The notes beneath the pieces were generated by a model that saw nothing but the letters and a program-made list of their open reading frames with translations, searched no databases and had not been told where the DNA came from. The translations under genes were made by a program, and so were the position numbers. DNA of 64,000 nucleotides from Luteimonas gilva (GTDB taxonomy: Bacteria; Pseudomonadota; Gammaproteobacteria; Xanthomonadales; Xanthomonadaceae), in NCBI RefSeq assembly GCF_005239095.1, contig NZ_SZUA01000001.1, positions 86,838-150,837 on the forward strand, given 5' to 3'. Numbering within the stretch: position 1 is the stretch's first letter; each line of letters begins with the position of its first letter. Positions 1-11,041 of the stretch are shown one piece after another.

Positions 1-1180
1 GGCGCATCTGCCGGCGCAGCACTTCGTCGGCGGTGCGGTTGTTGCCCTTGAAGACGATCCGGCGCACGTTCACGCGCGGCCCGGGCACGACCTGGAAATC
101 GATGCCGACGGTGCGCTTCTCGCGGTCCACGTCCGGCACCGGGTTGACCTGGGCGAAGGCGTAGCCGATGTTGCCCAGCACCGCGGTGATGGCTTCGGTG
201 GTGGCCTGCAGCACGCGCCGGGAGAAGATCTGATCCTTCTTGACGAAGATCATCTTCTCCACTTCCTCGCGCGGCAGCACCGTGTCGCCGCTGACCTTGA
301 CGTCGGAGATCTTGTACTGCTCGCCTTCGGTGACGCCGGCGGTGATGAACATGTCGCGCTTGTCGGGGCTGATCGCCACCTGCACCGAATCGCGGGCGAA
401 ATCCACGTAGCCGCGGTCCAAGTACCACTGGTCGAGCTTCTCGAAGTCGCCGTCCAGCTTCTCGCGCGAATACTGGTCGTCGCGCTTGTACCAGCTCATC
501 CAGTTGTGCTCGCGCGATTCCCAGTCGTCGCGGATGTACTTCTCTTCGTACTTCTCGTTGCCGATCAGGTTGATATGGCGGATCTTGGCGGCCTTGCCTT
601 CCTTGATCGTGATGGTCACATCGACGCGGTTGCGGTCGAGCTGGGTCACGGTGGGCGTGACTTCGACGTTGTACTTACCGCGGTTGTTGTACTGGCGGGT
701 CAATTCCTTGGTGACCTGGTCCAGGTCCATGCGGTCGAAGGTTTCGCCGTCGGCCAGGCCGATGTCCTTCAGGCCCTTCGACAGGTCTTCGGTCTTGATG
801 TCCTTGTTGCCGGTGATCGTGAGCTTGTTGATCGCCGGGCGCTCTTTCACGGTCACCACCAGGATTCCGCCCTGGCGGCCGATCTGCACGTCCTCGAAGA
901 AGCCGGTCTTGTACAGGGCGCGGATCGCCGCGGCCACCCGCGGCTGGTCGACGGTGTCGCCGCGCTCGATCGGAAGGTAGGTGAACACCGTACCGGCCGA
1001 GATGCGCTGCAGGCCGTCGATGCGGATGTCGCTGACGGTGAAGGCTTCGGGCGAGGCGGCGGGGGCGGGAAGCGGCGATGACGGCGTCGCGGCCGGCGGG
1101 GCGAACTGCGCCCAGGCGGGCGCGGACAGCGCCGAGGCGAGGGCGAGGGCAAGCAGGCGGCGAGTGGGGCTTCGCGTCAT
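1..1180 (-). CDS. bamA: BamA, outer-membrane beta-barrel assembly factor (N-terminal part, runs off the window)
   Basis: This is the N-terminal ~393 residues of the Omp85 protein that folds and inserts outer-membrane proteins. Reading leftwards from ATG at 1180 there is a signal peptide (MTRSPTRRLLALALA, cleavage near PAWAQ), a Pro/Ala-rich spacer, and then POTRA repeats. The first begins FTVSDIRIDGLQRI and the second VKERPAINKLTITGNK; a later one contains KISDVKVSGDTVLPREE. The barrel lies beyond base 1, so the gene is cut by the window edge, not broken. It is the last gene of the rseP-bamA end of the block, 80 bp after rseP, the usual order in gammaproteobacteria. Identification is firm from the POTRA sequence and the context. 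Confidence 0.95.
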   Translation of the reverse strand, partial: MTRSPTRRLLALALASALSAPAWAQFAPPAATPSSPLPAPAASPEAFTVSDIRIDGLQRISAGTVFTYLPIERGDTVDQPRVAAAIRALYKTGFFEDVQIGRQGGILVVTVKERPAINKLTITGNKDIKTEDLSKGLKDIGLADGETFDRMDLDQVTKELTRQYNNRGKYNVEVTPTVTQLDRNRVDVTITIKEGKAAKIRHINLIGNEKYEEKYIRDDWESREHNWMSWYKRDDQYSREKLDGDFEKLDQWYLDRGYVDFARDSVQVAISPDKRDMFITAGVTEGEQYKISDVKVSGDTVLPREEVEKMIFVKKDQIFSRRVLQATTEAITAVLGNIGYAFAQVNPVPDVDREKRTVGIDFQVVPGPRVNVRRIVFKGNNRTADEVLRRQMR

Positions 1181-1260
1181 CGTTACGTCCGTTAAGGGGA
1201 GCTGCGGGTTCGCGGCGCGTCGCGGCCGTTCATCGCGCGGGAAACGCGAAAAACGGGCCA

Positions 1261-2616
1261 TCAGCGCACCAGACCCAGGATGTCATTGTAGAACGCCAAG
1301 CCCATCAGGCTGGCCAGCAAGGCCAGACCGACGTACTGGCCGGCGGCCATGGCGCGCTCGCTCAGCGGGCTGCCCTTGACCAACTCAATAAGGTAATACA
1401 GCAAGTGGCCCCCGTCCAAAACCGGGATCGGCAGCAGGTTGATGATCGCCAGACTGAGCGAAAGCAGGGCCAGAAAGTTCAAAAACCAGTCCAGGCCGCG
1501 CTTGGCGGTGTCGTTGGCGACCCGCGCGATGGTGATCGGCCCGGAGATGTTCTTGATCGACGCCTGGCCGGTCAGCATGCGCTTGATCATGCCGAGCGAG
1601 TCCGCGGTCATGGCCGCGGTCGCGCTGAAGGCCTGGGGAACCGCAGCTAGCGGGCCGAAACGCTGGACCGCGTCGTAGGCGGGCTGCTGGGCGGCCGCCA
1701 AGCCCAGGCCCAGGCCCCAGTAAGGCTTGCCCTGGGGATCCTTCAGCCGCTGCGGGGCCAGGGTCCAGGCCATTCTGGAGCCGTCGCGCTCGACCTCGAT
1801 CATCGCGCTGCCGCCGCGCTCGCCGAGCTTGGCGACGTGGTTCACCAGGTCTTCCGCGTCGAGCACCGGCTCGCCGTCCACGGCGGTGATGCGGTCGCCT
1901 TCGGCCAGCACGCCGTACGCCGGCGTGCCGGGGGTGATCTTGGCGACGACCGCCGGCTGCAGGGTGAAGCGCCAGCGCAAACCGGTTTGGCGGGCGAATT
2001 GGGTTTCGTCGAAATCGTCGGGCAGGCGCGAGAGCGGCAGCACGAGCGTGCGCGCGTTGCCCTGCGCATCGCTCACGCGCAGCGGGACGTCGTGGCGGTC
2101 GATGGCGGCGAGCATGATCGCCTGGGTCGCGTCCGCCCAGGTGGCGGTCGCGCGCTTGTCGACCGACTGCACCCGGTCGCCGGCGCGCAATCCCGCTTGT
2201 TCGGCGATCGCGCTGACCCGACCGACGGTCGGCGAATAGTCCTGCTTGCCGATCACGAACATCGCCCACAGCAGCGCGACGCACATCACCAGGTTGGCGA
2301 TCGGTCCGGCCGCGACGATCGCGATCCTTTGCCAAACGCTTTTGTTGTTGAACGCGCGCTGAGCCTCGGAGGCCGGCACGTCGCCTTCGCGCTCGTCGAG
2401 CATCTTGACGTAGCCGCCCAACGGGATCGCCGCGATCCGGTATTCGGTGCCGTCGCGCCCTTGGCGCGACCACAATGCGTTGCCGAATCCGATCGAGAAG
2501 CGCAGCACTTTGACGCCGCAACGGCGCGCGACCCAGAAATGGCCGAACTCGTGGAACGTCACCAGCAAGCCGATGCTGACGATCAACCACCAAATCGAGC
2601 CGAAAAAGTCGCTCAT
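1261..2616 (-). CDS. rseP: RseP, site-2 intramembrane zinc metalloprotease
   Basis: A 451-residue inner-membrane protease. In the family it cleaves anti-sigma factor RseA within the membrane to release sigma-E. The first transmembrane segment carries the zinc motif HEFGH (H22, E23, H26). Two PDZ-like regions follow in the periplasmic middle, with motifs around [16 protein letters not shown]. The third metal ligand lies in the C-terminal [11 protein letters not shown] motif. The length matches E. coli RseP (450 aa). The start overlaps the stop of dxr by 4 bp (ATGA), so the two are translationally coupled. Location beside bamA fits envelope-stress control of outer-membrane biogenesis. Confidence 0.97.
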   Translation of the reverse strand: MSDFFGSIWWLIVSIGLLVTFHEFGHFWVARRCGVKVLRFSIGFGNALWSRQGRDGTEYRIAAIPLGGYVKMLDEREGDVPASEAQRAFNNKSVWQRIAIVAAGPIANLVMCVALLWAMFVIGKQDYSPTVGRVSAIAEQAGLRAGDRVQSVDKRATATWADATQAIMLAAIDRHDVPLRVSDAQGNARTLVLPLSRLPDDFDETQFARQTGLRWRFTLQPAVVAKITPGTPAYGVLAEGDRITAVDGEPVLDAEDLVNHVAKLGERGGSAMIEVERDGSRMAWTLAPQRLKDPQGKPYWGLGLGLAAAQQPAYDAVQRFGPLAAVPQAFSATAAMTADSLGMIKRMLTGQASIKNISGPITIARVANDTAKRGLDWFLNFLALLSLSLAIINLLPIPVLDGGHLLYYLIELVKGSPLSERAMAAGQYVGLALLASLMGLAFYNDILGLVR

Positions 2617-3803
2617 GCGCCGATCGTCGTTGTCGCCGCCGCTTTCGATGCCAGCCGCCGCGCTTGCGCATCGGCCTCCAGCAACGTGTCCAGCGTATCG
2701 GCCGCTTGGGAAGGAAGCGCGGCGAGGACGTCCTCGACCAGCGCAGGTATGGCTAGGAAACCCAGTTGGCCCTGAAGAAACGCTGAAACGGCGATTTCGT
2801 TGGCCGCATTAAGGATGGCCGGCGCGGTGCCGCCGGCGCGCAGCGCGCGGTAGGCCAGCGCCAGGCAGGGGAAAGCGTCCAGGTCGGGGGCTTCGAAATC
2901 CAGCCGGCCTTGCGTCAGCAAATCCAGCCTTTCCACGCCCGATTCGATCCGCTGCGGCCAGGCCAGGCCCACCGCGAGCGCCGTGCGCATGTCGGGCAGG
3001 CCGAGCTGGGCGAGGGTGGAACCGTCGATGAATTCCACCAGCGAGTGCACCAGGCTCTGCGGATGCACCAGCACTTCGATGCGGTCGGCGGCCATGCCGA
3101 ACAGGTGGTGGGCTTCGATCACTTCCAAGCCCTTGTTCATCAGCGTGGCCGAATCGACCGAGATCTTCGGCCCCATCGACCAGCGCGGATGCGCCACCGC
3201 CTGCGCCGGCGTCACCGTGCGCAACCGTTCCCGGTCCCACCCGCGGAAGGGACCCCCGGAAGCGGTCAGCACGATCCGGCGCAGCGCGTCGGCGCAGGCC
3301 GCGTCGGGCAAGCATTGGAAGATCGCGTTGTGCTCGCTGTCGATGGGCACGATTTGCGCGCCGGAGTCGCGGGCGATGCCGGTCAACAATTCGCCGGCCA
3401 GCACCAGCGATTCTTTGTTGGCCAGCAGCAGGCGCTTGCCGGCGCGCGCGGCGGCGAGAGTCGAGGCCAGTCCGGCCGCGCCGACGATGGCGGCGACCAC
3501 GGTGTCGCAAACGTCGCCGGCGGCCAGCGCGTCGAGCGCCTCGGGGCCGGCGTGCGCCTGTGTGGACAAGCCGGCGTCGCGCAAGCCGTCGCGCAATTCG
3601 GCGTAGCGGGAAGCGTCGGCGATCGCCGCGTGCGCGGGCTTATGGCGCACGCACAGCGCGAGCAAGGCGGGCACGTTGCTGCCCGCGGCGAGCACGCTGG
3701 CGCGCAGGCGGTCGGGATGGCGCGCGATCACATCGAGCGCGGACGCGCCGATCGATCCGGTGGCGCCGAAGACGGCGACGTTGCGCGCAGCGGAAGCCGT
3801 CAT
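2613..3803 (-). CDS. dxr: 1-deoxy-D-xylulose 5-phosphate reductoisomerase
   Basis: A 396-residue cytosolic enzyme of the MEP isoprenoid pathway. It converts DXP to 2-C-methyl-D-erythritol 4-phosphate using NADPH and a divalent metal. The N-terminal Rossmann motif GATGSIG is at residues 13-19. The metal/substrate region [11 protein letters not shown] and the flexible-loop motif GGPFRGW are present, as is the later [13 protein letters not shown] motif. The length is normal. It lies 10 bp after the end of cdsA's reading frame region and overlaps rseP by 4 bp, so it sits inside the uppS-cdsA-dxr-rseP run that feeds undecaprenyl phosphate and lipid synthesis. Confidence 0.97.
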   Translation of the reverse strand: MTASAARNVAVFGATGSIGASALDVIARHPDRLRASVLAAGSNVPALLALCVRHKPAHAAIADASRYAELRDGLRDAGLSTQAHAGPEALDALAAGDVCDTVVAAIVGAAGLASTLAAARAGKRLLLANKESLVLAGELLTGIARDSGAQIVPIDSEHNAIFQCLPDAACADALRRIVLTASGGPFRGWDRERLRTVTPAQAVAHPRWSMGPKISVDSATLMNKGLEVIEAHHLFGMAADRIEVLVHPQSLVHSLVEFIDGSTLAQLGLPDMRTALAVGLAWPQRIESGVERLDLLTQGRLDFEAPDLDAFPCLALAYRALRAGGTAPAILNAANEIAVSAFLQGQLGFLAIPALVEDVLAALPSQAADTLDTLLEADAQARRLASKAAATTTIGA

Positions 3804-3813
3804 CGTCGCGGAC

Positions 3814-4673
<860 letters not shown>

Positions 4674-4677
<4 letters not shown>

Positions 4678-5435
4678 TCGGCGCTCGGTGCGGAGGGGGC
4701 TGCCACTTGCGCCCCGGTCAGGCCGAAACGGCGCTCGCGCTGGGCGTAATCGTCCAGGGCGCGGCGCAGTGTCGCCGCATCCAGCTCCGGCCACAACGTC
4801 TCGGTGAACCAGAGCTCGGTGTAGGCCAGCTGCCAAAGCAGGAAATTGCTGATGCGGTGGTCGCCGCCGGTGCGGATGAAGAGGTCCGGCGGCGGCAAAT
4901 CGGCCAGGGCCATGCGTGCGGCCACGGCGGCTTCGTCGATGTCCTCGGGCCGCAACTTGCCTTCCGCCACGTCGCGCGCCAGCGAACGCGCCGCCGCCGC
5001 CATGTCTTGGCGGCCGCCGTAACTGGCGGCGATCGACAAGGTCAGGCGGCGGTGTTGGCGGGTCGATGCCTCGGCCGTGTCCATCTTCTCGCGCAGCACG
5101 GCGCCGAAGCGTTCGCGTTCGCCGATGAAGCGGATTCGCACGCCGCGCCGGCCGAGTTCTTCGACTTCGCGATCCAGCGCGTTGAGGAACAATTTCATCA
5201 AGGCGCCGACTTCTTCTTCGGGCCGGCCCCAGTTCTCGCTGGAGAAGGCGAACAAGGTCAGCGCTTCGATGCCTTGTTCCAGGCAGAAGTCGATGCACAG
5301 ATTGACCGAACGCGCGCCGGCTCGGTGGCCGATCACGCGCGGCCGTCTGCGGCGTTCGGCCCAGCGGCCGTTGCCGTCCATGATGACGGCCAAGTGGCGC
5401 GGGACGCGCACGGGCGCGGGCGGCGTTGCGCTCAT
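4674..5435 (-). CDS. uppS: Undecaprenyl diphosphate synthase (cis-prenyltransferase)
   Basis: A 253-residue cytosolic enzyme. It condenses FPP with eight IPP units to give undecaprenyl diphosphate, the lipid carrier for peptidoglycan and for the exopolysaccharide made from the locus at 30-44 kb. The catalytic motif HLAVIMDGNGRWA places the essential Asp at residue 20. The substrate-binding SSENWGRP and the C-terminal RTGGDHRISNFLLWQLAYTE motifs are intact. The start lies 13 bp after the frr stop and its end overlaps cdsA by 4 bp. Confidence 0.97.
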
Positions 5436-5448
5436 GTCGATGGCCGGG

Positions 5449-6009
5449 TCAAACCGCCATCAATTCCTGTTCCTTGGCCTTGACCACCTCGTCGACGTCT
5501 TTGATCGCCTTGTCGGTCAGCTTCTGGATCTCGTCCTCGCTGCGGCGCTCGTCGTCCTCGGTGATCTTCTTGTCCTTGAGCAAATCCTTCACCTGCTGAT
5601 TGGCGTCGCGGCGGATGTTGCGGATCGCGACCTTCGTGTCTTCGCCTTCGCCGTGGACGTGTTTGGACAGTTCCTTGCGGCGTTCCTCGGTCAGCGCGGG
5701 CAGGTTGATGCGGATGGTGGTGCCCGCGGTGTTCGGGGTCAGGCCCAGATCGGAGGCGAGAATCGCCTTCTCCACCGGCCCGACCATCTGCTTCTCGTAC
5801 GGGCTGATGGTCAAGGTGCGCGCGTCGGTGACGGCGATGCTGGCCACTTGCGAGAGCGGCGTATCCGAGCCGTAGTAGTTCACCTTCAAATGGTCGACCA
5901 GCGCGGCCGAGGCACGGCCGGTGCGGACCTTGGTCAGGTCGTGGCGCAGCGCGTCCACGCTCTTGGCCATGCGGGTCTGGGCGTCCTTCTTGATGTCGTT
6001 CGGCGTCAT
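5449..6009 (-). CDS. frr: Ribosome recycling factor
   Basis: A 186-residue protein that splits post-termination ribosomes together with EF-G. The sequence begins [20 protein letters not shown], has the [19 protein letters not shown] segment and ends in the helical [10 protein letters not shown] tail. The open frame extends 19 codons further upstream, but that stretch lies in repeat-derived sequence. ATG 6009 is preceded by GGAG six bases upstream and gives the family length (185 aa in E. coli). In most relatives frr directly follows pyrH; here a CDF exporter and two palindromic repeats separate them. Confidence 0.96.
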   Translation of the reverse strand: MTPNDIKKDAQTRMAKSVDALRHDLTKVRTGRASAALVDHLKVNYYGSDTPLSQVASIAVTDARTLTISPYEKQMVGPVEKAILASDLGLTPNTAGTTIRINLPALTEERRKELSKHVHGEGEDTKVAIRNIRRDANQQVKDLLKDKKITEDDERRSEDEIQKLTDKAIKDVDEVVKAKEQELMAV

Positions 6010-6042
6010 GGCCGGCTCCGTTGCATGATTCAGCCGGGAATT

Positions 6043-6162
6043 GTAGCCCGGGTAAGCGCAGCGCACCCGGGAAACGCCGCAGGCGTTTCGTGAAGCGGAC
6101 CGCCGCGCGGCCGTTGGTCCTGCCAGGATCCCGGGTGCGGCCTTTGGCCTTACCCGGGCTAC
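6043..6162. repeat. REP-like palindromic pair (family A, GTAGCCCGGGTAA)
   Basis: The ends are a perfect 13-bp inverted repeat: GTAGCCCGGGTAA at 6043-6055 and its complement at 6150-6162. Each half is also a small hairpin unit of the form CCCGGGT...ACCCGGG, so this is two REP units facing each other, like a BIME. It fills the gap between frr and the CDF gene. No second copy of family A is seen in the window. Confidence 0.85.
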
Positions 6163-6168
6163 AGACGA

Positions 6169-7065
6169 TCAATGGGCGTGCGGGGCGCGGTCGTGCAGGT
6201 CGTGCTCGCAGGCCTGGCCGTGTTCGATCTGTAAGGTCGGGTGGTTGATCCCGAATCGTTCGTCCAAGTCGTGGACCAGGCGGTCGATGAAGCCGTCGTG
6301 GTCGTCGCCTTGGGGACGCACCAGATGCGCGGTCATCGCGATTTCTCCCGCACCCAGCGACCAGATGTGCAGATGGTGGACCGCGCTGACCCCCGGCTGC
6401 GAGACCAGGAAGGCGTTTACCTCGGCCTGGTCGATGCCGCGCGGCACCGCGTCCATCGCGGCGTTGAAGGCGTCGCGCAGCAGGCCGAAGGCGCCGATGG
6501 CGACCACGCCGCCGACCACCAGCGCGGTCAGCGGATCCAGCCAGGCCCAACCCAGGGTCAACATGCCGATGCCGGCCAGCACCGCGGCCAGCGAGACCGC
6601 GGCATCGGCGACCAGGTGCAGGAAAGCGCCGCGGCGGTTCAGATCCTGGGCGTGGCCGTCGCGCACGAACCACGCCGCGCCGAGGTTGACCGCGATGCCG
6701 ATCGCCGCCACGACCACCACCGGCATGGCCGGAATCTGCGGCGGCGCGCTGAAACGGCGCACGGCTTCCCAGCCCAGCGCGCCGGCGAACGCCACCAGCA
6801 GTAGCGCGTTGGCCAGCGGCGACAGCAAAGTCGCGCGCCGCCAGCCGTAGGTGTGGCGTTGGGTCGGCGGCCGCTTGGCGATGACCGCCGCCCCCCAAGC
6901 CAGGCCCAGGCCCAGTACGTCGCCCAGGTTGTGCAGCGCATCGGACAGCAGCGCCAGCGAGTTGGTGGCGAAGCCGTAGCCCGCTTCGAGCGCGGTGTAG
7001 GCGAGGTTGATCAGCGTCACCGCGGCGAAAGCGCGGGTGTTGGAACCGTGGTCGTGGGAGTGCAT
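6169..7065 (-). CDS. CDF-family cation efflux protein (ZitB/CzcD type)
   Basis: A 298-residue inner-membrane protein of the cation diffusion facilitator family, which exports Zn(II) and similar metals in exchange for protons. His-rich ends (MHSHDHG at the start, HDLHDRAPHAH at the end) and the transmembrane metal site residues in SLALLSDALHNLGD (TM2) and HLVADAAVSLAAV (TM5) match the zinc-type HxxxD/DxxxD pattern. The open frame continues upstream through a palindromic repeat, so the start was set at ATG 7065, preceded by AGGA. It interrupts the usual pyrH-frr neighbourhood and is flanked on both sides by palindromic repeats, suggesting later insertion. The exact metal is not decided by sequence. 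Confidence 0.9.
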   Translation of the reverse strand: MHSHDHGSNTRAFAAVTLINLAYTALEAGYGFATNSLALLSDALHNLGDVLGLGLAWGAAVIAKRPPTQRHTYGWRRATLLSPLANALLLVAFAGALGWEAVRRFSAPPQIPAMPVVVVAAIGIAVNLGAAWFVRDGHAQDLNRRGAFLHLVADAAVSLAAVLAGIGMLTLGWAWLDPLTALVVGGVVAIGAFGLLRDAFNAAMDAVPRGIDQAEVNAFLVSQPGVSAVHHLHIWSLGAGEIAMTAHLVRPQGDDHDGFIDRLVHDLDERFGINHPTLQIEHGQACEHDLHDRAPHAH

Positions 7066-7116
7066 GGGCGAATCCTGCCACCCGCTGGGCCCGGACACTA
7101 TTTCACCGCCAGCAGC

Positions 7117-7216
7117 TTTTGTGGGAGCGGCTTCAGCCGCGAGCTTTTTCGGCCCACCGCGAATCGATGCTGCGGCACAGGTGGAAGAGCTCGCGGCTGA
7201 AGCCGCTCCCACAAAA
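7117..7216. repeat. Palindromic intergenic repeat (family B), first copy
   Basis: A 29-bp perfect inverted repeat has arms at 7117-7145 and 7188-7216 around a 42-bp loop. The arm core is GTGGGAGCGGCTTCAGCCGC followed by GAGCT. A related copy lies at 23929-24018. It separates pyrH (stop at 7223) from the CDF gene and could act as a stem-loop in a transcript reading either way. Confidence 0.9.
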
Positions 7217-7222
7217 AGCGGT

Positions 7223-7945
7223 TTAGCCGCGGCCTTGGACCAGGGTGCCGATGTTGGCGCCCTTCAGGACATTCAGCAGCACGCCCGGCTGGCCCATGTC
7301 GAAGATCCGCAGCGGCAAGTCGCTGTCGCGGCACAGCGCGAACGCAGCGGTGTCCATCACGTTGAGGTCGCGGCTGATCACCTCGTCGTAGGTCAACGAA
7401 TCGAAGCGCTTGGCGTTCGGATTTTTCTTCGGATCGGCGTCGTACACGCCGTCGACCTTGGTCGCCTTCAGCAGCAGATCGGCGCCGATCTCGATCGCGC
7501 GCAGCGCCGCGCCCGAATCGGTGGTGAAGAAGGGATTGCCGGTGCCGGCGGCGAAGATCGCGATCCGGCCCTTTTCCAGATGGCGGATCGCTCGGCGACG
7601 GATGTAGTCCTCGCAGACGTCGTTGATTTTGATCGCGCTCATCACTCGGACTTTCGCGCCCAGTTTTTCCAAAGCGTCCTGCATCGCCAGCGCGTTGATC
7701 ACGGTGGCCAGCATGCCCATCTGGTCGCCGGTGACGCGGTCCATGCCGGATGCGGCCAAACCGGCGCCGCGGAAGATGTTGCCGCCGCCGATCACCAGCG
7801 CGATCTCGGCGCCGGCTTCGCGCGCTTCGATCACCTCGCGCGCCAAGCGCCCGATCACCTTCGGATCGATGCCGTAATCCTCGTCGCCCATCAAGGCCTC
7901 GCCGGACAGCTTCAACAGGACGCGGCGGTAGGCGAGAGCGGGCAT
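7223..7945 (-). CDS. pyrH: UMP kinase
   Basis: A 240-residue cytosolic hexameric kinase that phosphorylates UMP to UDP in pyrimidine nucleotide synthesis. The amino-acid-kinase fold motifs are clear: [14 protein letters not shown] near the start, [13 protein letters not shown], and the nucleotide-binding [16 protein letters not shown] and [15 protein letters not shown]. The open frame extends upstream, but ATG 7945 gives the family N-terminus (MPALAYRR) and length, and has GGAG upstream. It belongs to the rpsB-tsf-pyrH series. Confidence 0.96.
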   Translation of the reverse strand: MPALAYRRVLLKLSGEALMGDEDYGIDPKVIGRLAREVIEAREAGAEIALVIGGGNIFRGAGLAASGMDRVTGDQMGMLATVINALAMQDALEKLGAKVRVMSAIKINDVCEDYIRRRAIRHLEKGRIAIFAAGTGNPFFTTDSGAALRAIEIGADLLLKATKVDGVYDADPKKNPNAKRFDSLTYDEVISRDLNVMDTAAFALCRDSDLPLRIFDMGQPGVLLNVLKGANIGTLVQGRG

Positions 7946-8060
7946 CGGCGGACTCCAGGCGTGCAAACGCTGCAATTCTAGCCGAAGCGGGCCCGGCGCT
8001 GTCGCCAAAGCGAAGCGAGGGCGGGCTAACATCGCGCTCCCGTCAACGCGAGGAGCCGCA

Positions 8061-8756
8061 ATGGCCGTGCAGTCGCTACAGGAGTTCCTAGCCGCATCCA
8101 AGGAAAAAGACGCCAGCCCGGAAGCGTTCGAATTGGAGAATCCGCATCTGCTCGAGGTGCGCGTCGACGGCCTGGTGTGGGCGAAGGCCGGTGCGATGGT
8201 GGCGCGCAAGGGCAACGTGAAGTTCACCCGGCAGGGTGTGCTGGAGCAGGGCCTGGGCAATCTTTTGAAGAAGGCGGTCAGCGGCGAAGGCATGCAGCTG
8301 ATGAAGATGGAAGGCGAGGGCCGTGTCTATTTGGCCGATGCCGGCAAGAAGATCACCCTACTGCGCTTGGCCGGCGAAGCGATCTTCGTCAACGGCAACG
8401 ACGTGCTGGCGATCGAAGCGGGCATCGACAACAAGATCACGATGATGCGGCGCGTGGCCGGCATGCTGTCCGGCGGCCTGTTCAATGTGAGATTGAGCGG
8501 GCACGGCATCGTCGCCATCACGTCGCATTACCAGCCGCTGACTCTGCCGGTGAACGCGCAGACCGGACCGGTATTCACCGATCCGAACGCGACGGTGGCG
8601 TGGTCGGGCGGGTTATCACCGGAGATCGTCGCCGACATTTCGCTGGGCACGCTGTTCGGGCGCGGCTCGGGCGAAAGCGTGCAGCTGAAGTTCGCCGGCG
8701 ACGGGTGGGTGGTGGTGCAGCCGTACGAGGAAGTGGTGTTGCAGGCGAAGGAGTAG
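8061..8756 (+). CDS. AIM24 family (DUF124) protein
   Basis: A 231-residue soluble protein resembling the AIM24/TIGR00266-type beta-barrel family, whose bacterial role is not established. Glycine-rich beta motifs typical of the family are visible ([33 protein letters not shown]). No signal peptide or membrane segment is seen. The start at 8061 follows a good Shine-Dalgarno (GAGGAG). It reads convergently towards tsf and divergently from pyrH, so it stands as its own unit inside the otherwise leftward block and ends at a bidirectional terminator. Confidence 0.8.
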   Translation: MAVQSLQEFLAASKEKDASPEAFELENPHLLEVRVDGLVWAKAGAMVARKGNVKFTRQGVLEQGLGNLLKKAVSGEGMQLMKMEGEGRVYLADAGKKITLLRLAGEAIFVNGNDVLAIEAGIDNKITMMRRVAGMLSGGLFNVRLSGHGIVAITSHYQPLTLPVNAQTGPVFTDPNATVAWSGGLSPEIVADISLGTLFGRGSGESVQLKFAGDGWVVVQPYEEVVLQAKE

Positions 8757-8766
8757 GCGCATTGCA

Positions 8767-8790
8767 CCCTCTCCCGCACGCGGGAGAGGG
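8767..8790. repeat. Short palindrome (family D)
   Basis: A 10-bp perfect stem CCCTCTCCCG / CGGGAGAGGG encloses a 4-base loop, just after the AIM24 stop. Related palindromes occur at 20320-20343 and 54387-54439. Next to the terminator at 8799 it may add a second stem to the 3' end. Confidence 0.8.
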
Positions 8791-8798
8791 TTAAAAAC

Positions 8799-8827
8799 AA
8801 AAAAGCCGCGGTTTCCCGCGGCTTTTT
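8799..8827. terminator. Bidirectional intrinsic terminator between AIM24 gene and tsf
   Basis: The stem GCCGCGG (8805-8811) and CCGCGGC (8816-8822) is flanked by A-rich sequence on the left and five T on the right. It therefore works as a rho-independent terminator for the rightward AIM24 gene and, read the other way, for leftward tsf. Confidence 0.85.
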
Positions 8828-8849
8828 CTTGTTCCGAAGATCGGACGGC

Positions 8850-9722
<873 letters not shown>

Positions 9723-9752
9723 GGGATCTACCTCGGTATTCTTCGAAAGTGG

Positions 9753-9830
9753 TCGTCATCCCGGCGAACGCCGGGAACCAGGCGGGATGCCCGCAAATTC
9801 GCTGGATTCCCGCCTTGGCGGGAATGACGG
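9753..9830. repeat. Palindromic intergenic repeat (family C), first copy
   Basis: The outer ends read GTCATCCCGGCG... and ...CGGGAATGACGG, and the inner halves are hairpins CCCGGCGAACGCCGGG and TTCCCGCCTTGGCGGGAA. A half-element of the same family is at 20401-20433. It sits in the rpsB-tsf gap and will be transcribed with the operon. Confidence 0.85.
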
Positions 9831-9874
9831 CTAAGAGCAGCCGCGCATGTTCGCGCGGCTGCGTTGCGCAGCGG

Positions 9875-10747
9875 TTACTCGGCGGCTTCGGCCGCTTCGC
9901 CTTCGCCGGCCTCGGCGTCGGCCTTCGGAGCGGCGGCGTCCTTCTTGGCCGGCGCAGCCTTCTTGGCCGGAGCGCCGCGACCGCGCGGACCGCGCTTGTC
10001 GGCGACCGGGTTGCCTTCGGCGTCCAGCTCGACGAACTCGTCCTCGCGCACGCCGGCGGCCGGCGCGGCGGCCTTGCCTTCCAGCACGGCGTCGGCGGCG
10101 GCGCGGGCGTACAGCTGCACGGCGCGGATGGCGTCGTCGTTGCCCGGAATGGCGTAGTCGACCAGGGCCGGATCGTAGTTGGTGTCGACCACCGCGATCA
10201 CCGGGATGCCGAGCTTCTTGGCTTCCTTGATGGCGATGTCTTCATGGCCGATGTCGATCACGAACAGCGCGTCGGGCAGGCGGTTCATTTCCTTGATGCC
10301 GCCCAGCGAGGCTTCCAGCTTGTCGCGCTCGCGGCGCAGGGCCAGCACTTCGTGCTTGACCAGCTTCTGGAAGGTGCCGTCGGTTTCGCCGGCTTCCAGT
10401 TCCTTCAGGCGCGCGACCGAGGCCTTCACGGTGCGGAAGTTGGTCAGGGTGCCGCCCAGCCAGCGCTGGGTCATGTAGGGCATGCCGCAACGGGCGGCTT
10501 CTTCCTTGATCGCTTCGCGGGCGCTGCGCTTGGTGCCGACGAACAGCACGGTGCCGCGCTTCTGGGCGATCGCGGAGATGAAGTTCATCGCGTCGGTGAA
10601 CAGCGGCAGCGTCTTTTCGAGATTGATGATGTGGATCTTGCCGCGGGCGCCGAAGATGTACGGGCCCATCTTGGGATTCCAGTAGCGCGTCTGGTGGCCG
10701 AAATGCACGCCGGCTTCCAGCATCTGGCGCATGGTGATCTGGGACAT
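9875..10747 (-). CDS. rpsB: 30S ribosomal protein S2
   Basis: A 290-residue small-subunit protein. It starts [20 protein letters not shown] and carries [20 protein letters not shown], the S2 signature. The C-terminus after about residue 230 is an Ala/Lys/Glu-rich low-complexity tail ([15 protein letters not shown]). This makes the protein ~50 residues longer than E. coli S2 (241 aa), a common feature of high-GC relatives. The open frame extends upstream of the real start; ATG 10747 has GGAG 8 bases upstream. It is the first gene of the rpsB-tsf unit, with its own promoter at 10964-10993. Confidence 0.98.
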   Translation of the reverse strand: MSQITMRQMLEAGVHFGHQTRYWNPKMGPYIFGARGKIHIINLEKTLPLFTDAMNFISAIAQKRGTVLFVGTKRSAREAIKEEAARCGMPYMTQRWLGGTLTNFRTVKASVARLKELEAGETDGTFQKLVKHEVLALRRERDKLEASLGGIKEMNRLPDALFVIDIGHEDIAIKEAKKLGIPVIAVVDTNYDPALVDYAIPGNDDAIRAVQLYARAAADAVLEGKAAAPAAGVREDEFVELDAEGNPVADKRGPRGRGAPAKKAAPAKKDAAAPKADAEAGEGEAAEAAE

Positions 10748-10963
10748 GGCTAAAACTCCGAATGGGGAACCGGCCGCCGGATAGGTGATGGCGGTTCGCC
10801 CGCGAGCGGGCGATAGGTTCCGGGGTTGGGCCTCCCCGCCGCCTCCGTGACCGAACCCCTTCGACAGCGGGCACCCCGGCACGGGGTCATTGCAGCAGGT
10901 GTGTATTCGACGGTGACGCCCGTCGTGGGCGGCTTCCGGGCCGGGGGCCAAAAAAGCCGCGGA

Positions 10964-10993
10964 AGTATAGCCCGCGGCCCGGTTTTCAGGCAA
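10964..10993 (-). promoter_or_regulatory. Candidate rpsB promoter with long leader
   Basis: On the minus strand there is a -35 TTGCCT (10988-10993) and a -10 TATACT (10964-10969) with an 18-bp spacer, followed by a GC-rich discriminator typical of ribosomal promoters. Transcription from here gives a leader of about 210 nt before the rpsB ATG. That leader holds several GC-rich hairpins and could host S2 autoregulation (inference). The stretch 10748-10960 otherwise shows no gene. Confidence 0.6.
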
Positions 10994-11041
10994 ATCGGCG
11001 AGGTCCGGGGCCTTCCGGGTCCGCTTCCCCGTTTGAAAGAG

